From NCBI GenBank assembly GCA_020722245.1, contig DYLE01000023.1, positions 1 to 19,020 on the forward strand: a stretch of 19,020 nt of DNA, in the 5' to 3' direction. This DNA comes from Desulfonema limicola (GTDB lineage: Bacteria; Desulfobacterota; Desulfobacteria; Desulfobacterales; Desulfosalsimonadaceae). The notes below the pieces were generated by a model. The model was given only the letters and a program-made list of their open reading frames with translations, had not been told where the DNA came from and did no database searches. Shown here in pieces: positions 7,861 to 13,538 of this stretch (position 1 is its first letter; the number at the start of each line of letters is the position of its first letter). A program made the translations under genes and the position numbers.

Positions 7861-9846
7861 TTATAAGGCGGCGATTTCACGCCGATCCGCCATATCCAGA
7901 AGGATCCGTTCGCGCGCCTTATCGATGCCCAGGGCCTTTCGTTTTTTGTCGATATGGGCGATCATCATTTTAGCCATTTTGTAGGGGTCCGGAGTGTACC
8001 CCCATTTGCCCAGACCCTGCGCCTCGAGACCCCCAAACAGCAGCTTGTGGAATTTGGTCTGCTCAACAACCGGAAAGGTCACCCCAAAGACCGTGTAGAT
8101 ACCGGATGCGACGAAATAATGTCCGATGGAGATGGCTTTTTCGCTCATCCATTCGGGAGCTGCGCCCGCGGCAGGCAGGTCGGCGATGCTGTCCCCCAGA
8201 CCGCCCACGCGCACCATCTCGGCTGCGGCGATCAAAATCCGGCTGTTGTCCACGCAGGAGCCCATGCCCAGAACCGGCGGCATGCCCACGGCTTCACAGA
8301 CCTCTTGCAGGCCCGGGCCTGCCAGACAGGCGGCTTCCGGAGTGCAGAGCCCGGCCTTGGCCAGGGCGATCTGGGAGCACCCGGTCTGAAGCACCAGCAC
8401 GTCATTTTTGATCAACTCCTTGACCAGTTCCACATGCACCCAGTCCTGTTTCACCCGCGGATTGGTGCATCCCACCACCCCCGCCACCCCCCGAATCCGG
8501 CCGTTGATGATATTGTCGTTTAACGGGGTGTAGCTTCCACGGAACGTTCCGCCCAGCATGTAGTTGATATATTCGTAGGAAAACCCATGCACGCCCGGGT
8601 TGACGATGCGGGGAATCTCCACCGGCAGGTTTCGGTTTTTGAACCGGCTGATGGCCCGAATGACGATCTCATCGGTGCAGACCTTGGGGTGGTGTTCATC
8701 GAATTCAATATGCTGGGCCCCCTCGATGTGGCATCTCGGGTTGGTGGTGAACAGGTGGGTTCCGTAACATTGGGCCACCTTTGCCAGGCCCTGTTTGATG
8801 CACTGGATATCCACGCCCATGGCGTCCACCGCCCCGGTCACGATCACCGCCTCGGTGGAGGAAAAGTTTCCGGCATGGGGAATGCCGTGCCGGGACATCA
8901 TCTCGGATCCGGAACAGCACATGCCCACCAGGTTGATTCCTTCGGCGCCGGCCTGTTTGGCGGCTTCAATCAGGGTGGGTGCGTTGACGGATTCCAGCAT
9001 GGACTCAAACAGGTTGGGTTCATGCCCGTGAATGATGATGTTGACCTGATTTTCCTTGAGCACCCCCATGTTGACCTCGGCTAAAACCGGCGAGGGGGTT
9101 CCGTAGAGGATATCCGAGATCTCCGTGGAGACCATGGATCCGCCCCATCCGTCTGAAAGCGCTGTCCGGCTGGACTGTTTGGTGATGTTTTCGTAATGCT
9201 GATCCACCCCGATGTGGGTCCGGTGCATCAGCTCCATGATTTCCCTCATGGCCCCGCGCGGCACGATGCCGAGCCTTCGCCAGGTCTCAAGGGTTTTTTC
9301 AGGAACCCGCCTGGCAAAAGGGATTTCCCCTTCGACCTGGGTGTAGGTCCGTTCGAGCTCTTTATACAAATCCCTGGCGATTTCCTCCACGGACCTGTCA
9401 TTGACCGCGATTCCGATGGACTCGGCCACCTCCCTTAGCTTGATCGGATCCTTGATGGTGTAATCCGGAATCCGGCCGTTTACCACCTCCCTGAAAAGAT
9501 CCAGCATGGCCATTCCGTGATCCGTATGGGCTGCAGCGCCGGCCGCCACCATGCGGGCAAAGTTTCTGGCCTGAATGGTATCAATGGTGGCCCCGCAGAC
9601 CCCCACCTTGCTGTAAGGGTCCCTGGCGTTTAAGCGGCAGGGGCCCATGGCGCAATGCTTGCAACAGGCGGATTCCGCGCCAATGGGGCAGGGCTTCATG
9701 GCGGCGGCCCGGTCGATGGCGATCTCCACCCCGTCCCGGCGGGCTTTTTCAAGCATTCGGGCCGTGGCCTCGCAGGATGTGGCGTCTTTTGGGGAAAGAA
9801 GCTTGGTTTCGGGTTTTACCGTGGCTTTCTGTTTATCCTTTTCCAT
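7861..9846 (-). CDS. cooS: anaerobic nickel-iron carbon monoxide dehydrogenase, catalytic subunit
   Basis: This protein of about 661 residues catalyses reversible CO + H2O to CO2 + 2 electrons + 2 H+ in the cytoplasm, normally exchanging electrons with ferredoxin. All expected cluster ligands are visible. C53 and C61 match the intersubunit D-cluster. C62, C65, C70 and C84 match the B-cluster (CCKHCAMGPCR block). C-cluster candidates are the His in IHGHEPNLFE near 272-274, and Cys in GMCCSG (near 309), DIQC (near 348), VVGCTNP (near 459), QTGCSQ (near 489) and GMGSC (near 530). The proton-path histidines are in AHTDHG near 106-109, and the Lys in MSEKA near 569. Length fits the CooS family. 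AGGAGG lies 4 nt before the ATG. No nickel-insertion ATPase cooC, ferredoxin-like cooF, acetyl-CoA synthase subunit or hydrogenase is adjacent, so its electron partner is encoded elsewhere. Confidence 0.97.
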   Translation of the reverse strand: MEKDKQKATVKPETKLLSPKDATSCEATARMLEKARRDGVEIAIDRAAAMKPCPIGAESACCKHCAMGPCRLNARDPYSKVGVCGATIDTIQARNFARMVAAGAAAHTDHGMAMLDLFREVVNGRIPDYTIKDPIKLREVAESIGIAVNDRSVEEIARDLYKELERTYTQVEGEIPFARRVPEKTLETWRRLGIVPRGAMREIMELMHRTHIGVDQHYENITKQSSRTALSDGWGGSMVSTEISDILYGTPSPVLAEVNMGVLKENQVNIIIHGHEPNLFESMLESVNAPTLIEAAKQAGAEGINLVGMCCSGSEMMSRHGIPHAGNFSSTEAVIVTGAVDAMGVDIQCIKQGLAKVAQCYGTHLFTTNPRCHIEGAQHIEFDEHHPKVCTDEIVIRAISRFKNRNLPVEIPRIVNPGVHGFSYEYINYMLGGTFRGSYTPLNDNIINGRIRGVAGVVGCTNPRVKQDWVHVELVKELIKNDVLVLQTGCSQIALAKAGLCTPEAACLAGPGLQEVCEAVGMPPVLGMGSCVDNSRILIAAAEMVRVGGLGDSIADLPAAGAAPEWMSEKAISIGHYFVASGIYTVFGVTFPVVEQTKFHKLLFGGLEAQGLGKWGYTPDPYKMAKMMIAHIDKKRKALGIDKARERILLDMADRREIAAL

Positions 9847-9915
9847 ATGGCCTCCTGAATGGTTGTGGTTGAGGTTGTCGTCTGTTGTTAAAACACGAAC
9901 AATATAGATCTGTAA

Positions 9916-9931
9916 TTCAAGATATGTGCCA
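9916..9931 (-). promoter_or_regulatory. cooS: weak sigma-54-like promoter candidate for cooS
   Basis: On the minus strand TGGCAC (9931-9926), 5 nt, then TTGAA (9920-9916). The -24 element is perfect and the spacing right, but the -12 GC is GA, which usually weakens sigma-54 binding. A start of transcription near 9906 would give about a 60-nt leader. It also overlaps one arm of the 10-bp separated inverted repeat. Confidence 0.35.
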
Positions 9932-10075
9932 GAGACTTAAACTGTTATCCGATTTCCGGTGCTTTTTTTTATCGAAAATAATCAATTGTAATTTTAGGAT
10001 AATTGAATATTCCGGCGCAGGGTGCCAGGCTGGTCTTTGAATTACAAAGGGGATAGATGCTGCCGGTATGAAGCG

Positions 10076-10105
10076 ACTTATGTATCATATTTTTGATACA
10101 TAAGT
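10076..10105. repeat. perfect inverted repeat, 12-bp arms with 6-bp spacer (candidate activator/enhancer site)
   Basis: ACTTATGTATCA (10076-10087), spacer TATTTT, then TGATACATAAGT (10094-10105), an exact reverse complement. It is the longest short-spacer inverted repeat I found outside genes. Its centre lies about 133 bp upstream of the predicted rightward start site and about 185 bp upstream of the predicted leftward one, a usual distance for sigma-54 enhancer sites. There is no adjacent T-run or upstream gene that would make it a terminator. The regulator is unknown; the half-site does not exactly match CRP, FNR or Rex consensus. Confidence 0.65.
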
Positions 10106-10197
10106 GTATCTCAACACATCGGGGGTCGGCCATCGAATCGCATTTAAGCGGGTTTTTTTTTTGGTAAAATCGGGGAATCCGACATGAAGCCACGGAC

Positions 10198-10213
10198 TGG
10201 CATGATCCGTGCA
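10198..10213 (+). promoter_or_regulatory. sigma-54-type promoter for the rightward genes
   Basis: TGGCAT (10198-10203), 5 nt, then GTGCA (10209-10213). The -24 GG and -12 GC have the required spacing, and a pyrimidine precedes TGG, close to the YTGGCAC-N5-TTGCW consensus. Transcription would begin near 10224, about 49 nt before the ATG at 10273. A 7-bp inverted repeat, CGTGCAT (10208-10214) with ATGCACG (10236-10242), overlaps the -12 element and could modulate it. Confidence 0.55.
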
Positions 10214-10272
10214 TTATTGCTCCGTAACAACCCCCATGCACGATGAACCTTACGGATAGAGGAGGCCGACCT

Positions 10273-10632
10273 ATGATGCATTTAGAGGAGCTCAAGCAGG
10301 ACATCAATGTTGTTTCCGCCGTGGACTGGAATATGACCCCGGAGGAGGCGGTAAGGCTCTACCTGGAGTGGGGCAACAACTGGGCCGGCGGCAACTACGT
10401 CATACGGTCCAAAAACGATGTGTCCTACTATTTTATTGTGTACGCCTGGGAGGACCCGCCGGTGATTTATCTGATTCGCAGGAATTCGGAAGGGGCGCAG
10501 GAGCTGGCCCTGATTCACATGCCCGACGGGATCAGGCAGCGCTTTCTGGATTCCATCGGCCGTCAAAAAGGGGTCTATGCGGTGGACGGAGAGGTCAGGG
10601 ACTGGTTGCAATCTGAGCTTTACGCGGTTTGA
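10273..10632 (+). CDS. conserved small protein, DVU0772-like family (function unknown)
   Basis: This 119-residue soluble protein has no signal peptide or membrane segment. Recognisable blocks are DWNMTPEEAVRLYLEWGNNW (about 18-37), then the hydrophobic-strand region YYFIVYAWEDPPVIYLIRRN, and a C-terminal KGVYAVDGEVRDWLQ. I associate these blocks with a family in sulfate-reducing Desulfobacterota sometimes named after Desulfovibrio DVU0772; this is from memory and the function is not known to me. The start is set by a GAGGAGG ribosome site at 10259-10265, 7 nt before an ATG-ATG pair. An in-frame ATG at 10243 has no ribosome site. It is the first gene after the rightward sigma-54-type promoter and lies 51 nt before the zinc-ribbon gene. 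Confidence 0.75.
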   Translation: MMHLEELKQDINVVSAVDWNMTPEEAVRLYLEWGNNWAGGNYVIRSKNDVSYYFIVYAWEDPPVIYLIRRNSEGAQELALIHMPDGIRQRFLDSIGRQKGVYAVDGEVRDWLQSELYAV

Positions 10633-10683
10633 TTTCTTGATCGCCGGTTACGGCAATAACCTAAACCCAAAGGAGGATGAGCG

Positions 10684-10893
10684 ATGACGGAGAAACGCTA
10701 TACCTTGAAGACCACCTGCCCGCAGTGCGGATGCAGCGCGGTATCCCATCTGAACCGGGAAGAGATGATCAAACGGTTCGGGCATGTGCCCAATGTGGAG
10801 CTGGAATGCAGCGAGTGCATGGCTAGATTTTCCACCCCCATGAAAACCGCCTGCCCGGAATGGGACACGGAGTGCCGGTTGAGTTCCACCTAA
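10684..10893 (+). CDS. small zinc-ribbon-like protein
   Basis: This 69-residue protein has two CxxC pairs, C12-P-Q-C15 (with an extra C17) and C42-S-E-C45, about 27 residues apart: a classic zinc-ribbon arrangement. Two more cysteines (C57 and C64) lie near the C-terminus. It has no other domain, so it may be a nucleic-acid- or protein-binding accessory, or a metal-binding protein; its role is unknown. A strong AAAGGAGG ribosome site lies about 9 nt before the ATG. It sits between the DVU0772-like gene and the nitroreductase gene with short gaps (51 and 45 nt) and no intervening terminator, so it is likely in their operon. Confidence 0.75.
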   Translation: MTEKRYTLKTTCPQCGCSAVSHLNREEMIKRFGHVPNVELECSECMARFSTPMKTACPEWDTECRLSST

Positions 10894-10938
10894 CGATTTA
10901 AACAGGGCCGGGGATTTTACATCAAACAAGGAGGACGC

Positions 10939-11571
10939 ATGGATTTTAAACAGATCGTCTATGAGCGTCGGGCGGTGAATTTTTTTGATTCCACAAAGGA
11001 TGTTCCGGATAGTCTGCTTCGGGAGATGATTGAAACCGCGGCCCGCGCTCCTTCCGGGTTCAACCTGCAGCCGTGGCAGGTCATGGTGCTGAGGGATCCT
11101 GAAAAAAAGATGCGCCTGCAGAAACAGGCCTGGAACCAGCCCAAGATCAGCGAGGCCCCGGTAACCCTGATCATCCTTGCGGATACCGAGGGGTGGATGC
11201 CCGGAAATCCGTTTGTGGAGAAAAATTTTTTGGAGATGAAAAAAAGCGACGGCATAACCGATGAACGGCGGGCATGGTTTGACAACGCCTGCCGCTCGCT
11301 CTATGGAACCTCCGAAGCCCGTCGGGTCGCCTTTGCGTGCAAGAACTCATGTTTTTTCGCCATGCTGCTGATGCTGGCGGCCAAAAACCTCGGTCTGGAT
11401 ACGCATCCCATGGACGGTTTTGATATCGACGGGGTTCGCAAGGCCTTTCACATTCCTGAAAATTACTGGATCCCTTTGCTGATGGCCGTCGGTTACTTCC
11501 GCACCGACAAGACCCTTTCTCCTCCCAAATGGCGAAAGACCTATGAGGAGATTGTCATCTCGTTCGAATAG
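10939..11571 (+). CDS. nitroreductase-family FMN-dependent oxidoreductase
   Basis: This 210-residue member of the nitroreductase superfamily comprises homodimeric FMN enzymes that transfer hydride from NAD(P)H, or accept electrons from other donors, to nitro compounds, quinones or other acceptors. The FMN-phosphate-binding start is ERRAVNFFD with R10-R11, followed by the APSGFNLQPWQVMVL block (S39 and N42 contacting FMN in relatives). The middle helix region FACKNSCFFAMLLMLAAKNLGLDTHPMDGFD and the late YWIPLLMAVGY strand are typical. The length fits a minimal member. An AGGAGG ribosome site lies 5 nt before the ATG. The physiological substrate is unknown. It follows the zinc-ribbon gene by 45 nt and precedes a thiol-redox pair. 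Confidence 0.92.
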   Translation: MDFKQIVYERRAVNFFDSTKDVPDSLLREMIETAARAPSGFNLQPWQVMVLRDPEKKMRLQKQAWNQPKISEAPVTLIILADTEGWMPGNPFVEKNFLEMKKSDGITDERRAWFDNACRSLYGTSEARRVAFACKNSCFFAMLLMLAAKNLGLDTHPMDGFDIDGVRKAFHIPENYWIPLLMAVGYFRTDKTLSPPKWRKTYEEIVISFE

Positions 11572-11612
11572 ATCAGAAGCGTCCGTTGACCGTAAAAAAA
11601 TTTCAGGCGCGG

Positions 11613-11641
11613 TTGACTTTTTTTAAGATCATGACTAATGA
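11613..11641 (+). promoter_or_regulatory. possible sigma-70-type promoter before the glutaredoxin gene
   Basis: TTGACT (11613-11618), a 17-nt spacer, then TAATGA (11636-11641). The -35 and spacing are good, but the -10 is poor and lies very close to the ribosome site (AAAGGAAA, about 11645-11652), leaving little leader. It may allow separate expression of the thiol-redox genes, but the case is weak. Confidence 0.3.
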
Positions 11642-11660
11642 TAAGAAAGGAAATTGAAAT

Positions 11661-11915
11661 ATGGCTCATCCGGCGGTAAAAATTTATACCATCAGCACCT
11701 GCAGCCACTGCAAGGCGACCAAGAGGCTGTTTAACGAGTGCAACGTGGCTTATGATTTTGTGGATGTGGACCTGCTGGAAGGGGATGCCCGCCGGGCCAT
11801 TTTAGAGGACGTTCGAAAGCTCAATCCCCAATGCTCCTTTCCCACCATACAGATCGGGGATAGGGTGATCGTCGGCTATAGGGAGCAGGAAATCAGGGAG
11901 GCGCTGGGTCTGTAA
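11661..11915 (+). CDS. glutaredoxin-family protein
   Basis: This 84-residue cytoplasmic thiol-disulfide protein has the thioredoxin fold. It has the redox motif C14-S-H-C17 after the first strand (VKIYTIST), the cis-proline strand SFPTIQIGD with P61, and the closing GYREQEIREAL helix. It lacks any extra domain. Its TAA stop overlaps the ATG of the FTR-type reductase gene (TAATG), so the two are translationally coupled. This strongly suggests that the reductase recharges this glutaredoxin with ferredoxin electrons in place of glutathione or NADPH (inference). Grx-like proteins next to FTR catalytic subunits are known in anaerobes. The dithiol target could be ribonucleotide reductase, sulfur metabolism enzymes or redox-regulated proteins. 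Confidence 0.92.
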   Translation: MAHPAVKIYTISTCSHCKATKRLFNECNVAYDFVDVDLLEGDARRAILEDVRKLNPQCSFPTIQIGDRVIVGYREQEIREALGL

Positions 11916-12247
11916 TGGATGCGCAGCAGCTTTACGATCAATTAAAAAAAACACAGGAGCCCAAGGGGTATTTTTTCAACAGGGATAAGCGGCTGGTTTT
12001 AGAGCTTCTGGATGCCCTGCTGGTCAACAAGAAGCGGTATGGCTACATGTCCTGCCCCTGCCGGCTGGGATCTGGGAATCGCGAGCATGACGCGGACATT
12101 ATCTGTCCGTGTGTTTACCGGGAGGCGGATGTGGCCGAGTACGGCAGCTGCTACTGCGGGCTTTATGTTTCAAAAAAAATTAATGACGATCAAATGCCGA
12201 TCCGGCTGGTGCCGGAAAGGCGTCCCGCTGAAAAGACCGTGTTTTAA
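11915..12247 (+). CDS. ferredoxin:disulfide reductase, FTR catalytic (beta) subunit family
   Basis: This 110-residue protein resembles the catalytic subunit of ferredoxin:thioredoxin reductase. That enzyme holds a 4Fe-4S cluster beside a redox disulfide and passes single ferredoxin electrons to reduce a protein disulfide. The three cysteine pairs are present: C47-P-C49-R, C64-P-C66 and C79-Y-C81-GLYVS. The spacings are 14 and 12 residues, and Tyr replaces the His of the plant C-H-C motif. Both differ from the chloroplast enzyme, and I think they are usual for anaerobe homologues. No variable (alpha) subunit gene is nearby, as in other bacterial and archaeal one-subunit forms. Its start overlaps the glutaredoxin stop, marking that protein as its probable partner. 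Confidence 0.9.
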   Translation: MDAQQLYDQLKKTQEPKGYFFNRDKRLVLELLDALLVNKKRYGYMSCPCRLGSGNREHDADIICPCVYREADVAEYGSCYCGLYVSKKINDDQMPIRLVPERRPAEKTVF

Positions 12248-12258
12248 GGAAATGGGAT

Positions 12259-13122
12259 GTGAAGATGGATGCCTTTCAACCGGTTTTGCGTTTTGCGGAC
12301 ATAGGCGATGCCGAAATTAAATACCTGCTTTACGACGGATCCGGTCCGACGATCGTTTTTCTTCATGCCACCGGGTTTTTGCCCTGGCTATGGCATCCGC
12401 TGGCCCGGGGTTTAAACGACACCTACCGGGTGATCTGCCCTTATTTTTGCGATCACCGGCAGGCTGATCCGGAAAAGGGCGGATTCGACTGGATGCTGCT
12501 TGCGAAGGATTTAACCGATTTCTGCCGTTGCCTGGAGATTTCATCCCCCTTGATGGTCGGTCATTCCATGGGGGGCGCGGTCATGGCCATCGCGGCCGGG
12601 CATTTCGGGCTAGATGTGGAAAAGATGGTTTTAATCGAGCCGATATTTCTTCCTCAGGAGTTTTATTCCCTTCAGCTCCGCGTGGAGGACCATCCCCTGG
12701 CCGGGAAATCCATCAGGCGCCGCAACCACTGGTCGGATCAGTCGGAGGCCAGGGCCTACCTGAAATCAAAACCCCTGTTTCAAAACTGGGATGAAGAAAT
12801 CCTGGATTTGTACATCCGATACGGAATGGTGGCGTCGGATGCCGGCGGGCTGGAGCTTGCCTGCCATCCCCGCCGGGAGGCGGCCCTGTTTATGGGGAGT
12901 TTGAGCTACGATCCCTGGCCGATCCTTCCGAAGGTCCGCTGCCCGGTGCTGGTGCTGGAGGGGGAGCAGACAGAGAACAAAGGCGTCATCGATTTTAAAA
13001 GGGCCGCGGGAACCTTTCCCAGGGGACAGTATCGGCGGATTGAGGGCGCCGGTCATCTGATTCCCATGGAGAAGCCTCAAGAGACCATGGCGCTGATCCG
13101 TTCCTTTTTCAGCGCGGCCTGA
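12259..13122 (+). CDS. alpha/beta-fold hydrolase
   Basis: This 287-residue soluble protein is a serine hydrolase of the alpha/beta superfamily. It has the oxyanion segment VFLHATGF (about 33-40), the nucleophile elbow GHSMGG with S103, and the late catalytic His in GAGHLIPMEKP (about H266). The acid is probably a Glu in VLVLEGEQTEN after the preceding strand, where Asp is more usual. No signal peptide is seen. The substrate (ester, lactone, thioester or epoxide) cannot be inferred. The start is uncertain: GTG at 12259 has AAGGA 8 nt upstream and is preferred, but ATG at 12265 is in frame, two codons later. It follows the FTR-type gene by 11 nt, in an operon-like position. Confidence 0.88.
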   Translation: MKMDAFQPVLRFADIGDAEIKYLLYDGSGPTIVFLHATGFLPWLWHPLARGLNDTYRVICPYFCDHRQADPEKGGFDWMLLAKDLTDFCRCLEISSPLMVGHSMGGAVMAIAAGHFGLDVEKMVLIEPIFLPQEFYSLQLRVEDHPLAGKSIRRRNHWSDQSEARAYLKSKPLFQNWDEEILDLYIRYGMVASDAGGLELACHPRREAALFMGSLSYDPWPILPKVRCPVLVLEGEQTENKGVIDFKRAAGTFPRGQYRRIEGAGHLIPMEKPQETMALIRSFFSAA

Positions 13123-13166
13123 GAAAAAGGTGCTCGGACCGGCCGAATCGTGACTATGAGGGAAAA

Positions 13167-13487
13167 ATGGACCAGGTCTATCTTGTCTATATGACCGCAG
13201 CCAGCAAGGAGGAGGCCATGGCTATCGGTAACGAGCTGGTTTCCCACCGGCTGGCGGCGGGCGTCAATATCATCGACCAGATGAATTCCATCTACTGGTG
13301 GGAGGGGGAGATCCAGTACGGCCGGGAGGTGGTGATGATCGCCAAAACCACAGGGCCCAACCTGCCGGAGCTGATGGAGATCGTCAAATCCAACCACAGC
13401 TATGACTGCCCCTGCATTCTTTACCTTCCGGTTTCGGGCGGAACCCGGCAGTTTCTGGATTGGATCGAGGGCGAGGTCAAGCGGTAA
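13167..13487 (+). CDS. cutA: CutA divalent-cation tolerance protein
   Basis: This 106-residue member of the CutA1 family comprises small, very stable trimeric cytoplasmic proteins, originally linked to copper tolerance; their precise role remains debated. Family blocks are seen in order: a VYMTAASKEEA strand-turn-helix, LVSHRLAAGVNII (the usual ACVN cysteine is Gly here), SIYWWEGEIQ, the EVVMIAKTT strand, NHSYDCPCILYLPV (a variant of H.YevP.i...p), and QFLDWIEGEV at the end. The Cys-Pro-Cys in DCPCIL is unlike the usual VP and might bind metal (inference). It begins 44 nt after the hydrolase and is followed 51 nt later by the TolC-like gene of an efflux system, suggesting a metal- or stress-linked operon. 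Confidence 0.93.
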   Translation: MDQVYLVYMTAASKEEAMAIGNELVSHRLAAGVNIIDQMNSIYWWEGEIQYGREVVMIAKTTGPNLPELMEIVKSNHSYDCPCILYLPVSGGTRQFLDWIEGEVKR

Positions 13488-13538
13488 CCGGTCTGCGATG
13501 ATCTGCGGGATTTTTTCCTTTAGAAGGATAGATTTTTA

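Larger units (their letters stand above)
9847..10272. other. divergent intergenic regulatory region
   Basis: This 426-bp stretch separates the minus-strand cooS series from the plus-strand genes. I see no convincing coding sequence. It holds two sigma-54-type promoter matches pointing outward, a perfect 12-bp inverted repeat between them, an AT-rich stretch around 9970-10015, and a separated 10-bp inverted repeat (TGTAATTCAA at 9911-9920 and TTGAATTACA at 10037-10046). A run of ten T (about 10152-10161) lacks a supporting stem, so I do not call a terminator there. Confidence 0.7.

Noticed and set aside
9911..10046. Separated 10-bp inverted repeat TGTAATTCAA / TTGAATTACA
   Set aside because: The arms are 116 nt apart in AT-rich DNA, where such matches arise easily; kept only as a note in the intergenic entry.
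10140..10162. T10 run after CGCATTTAAGCG as an intrinsic terminator
   Set aside because: The potential stem is only three base pairs and there is no plus-strand gene upstream to terminate.
10243..10272. Upstream ATG extending the DVU0772-like protein by 10 residues
   Set aside because: No ribosome site precedes it, whereas GAGGAGG lies 7 nt before the ATG at 10273.
9969..10307. Minus-strand frame across the divergent intergenic region
   Set aside because: It overlaps the start of the DVU0772-like gene, crosses the palindrome and promoter, and has no ribosome site or domain resemblance.
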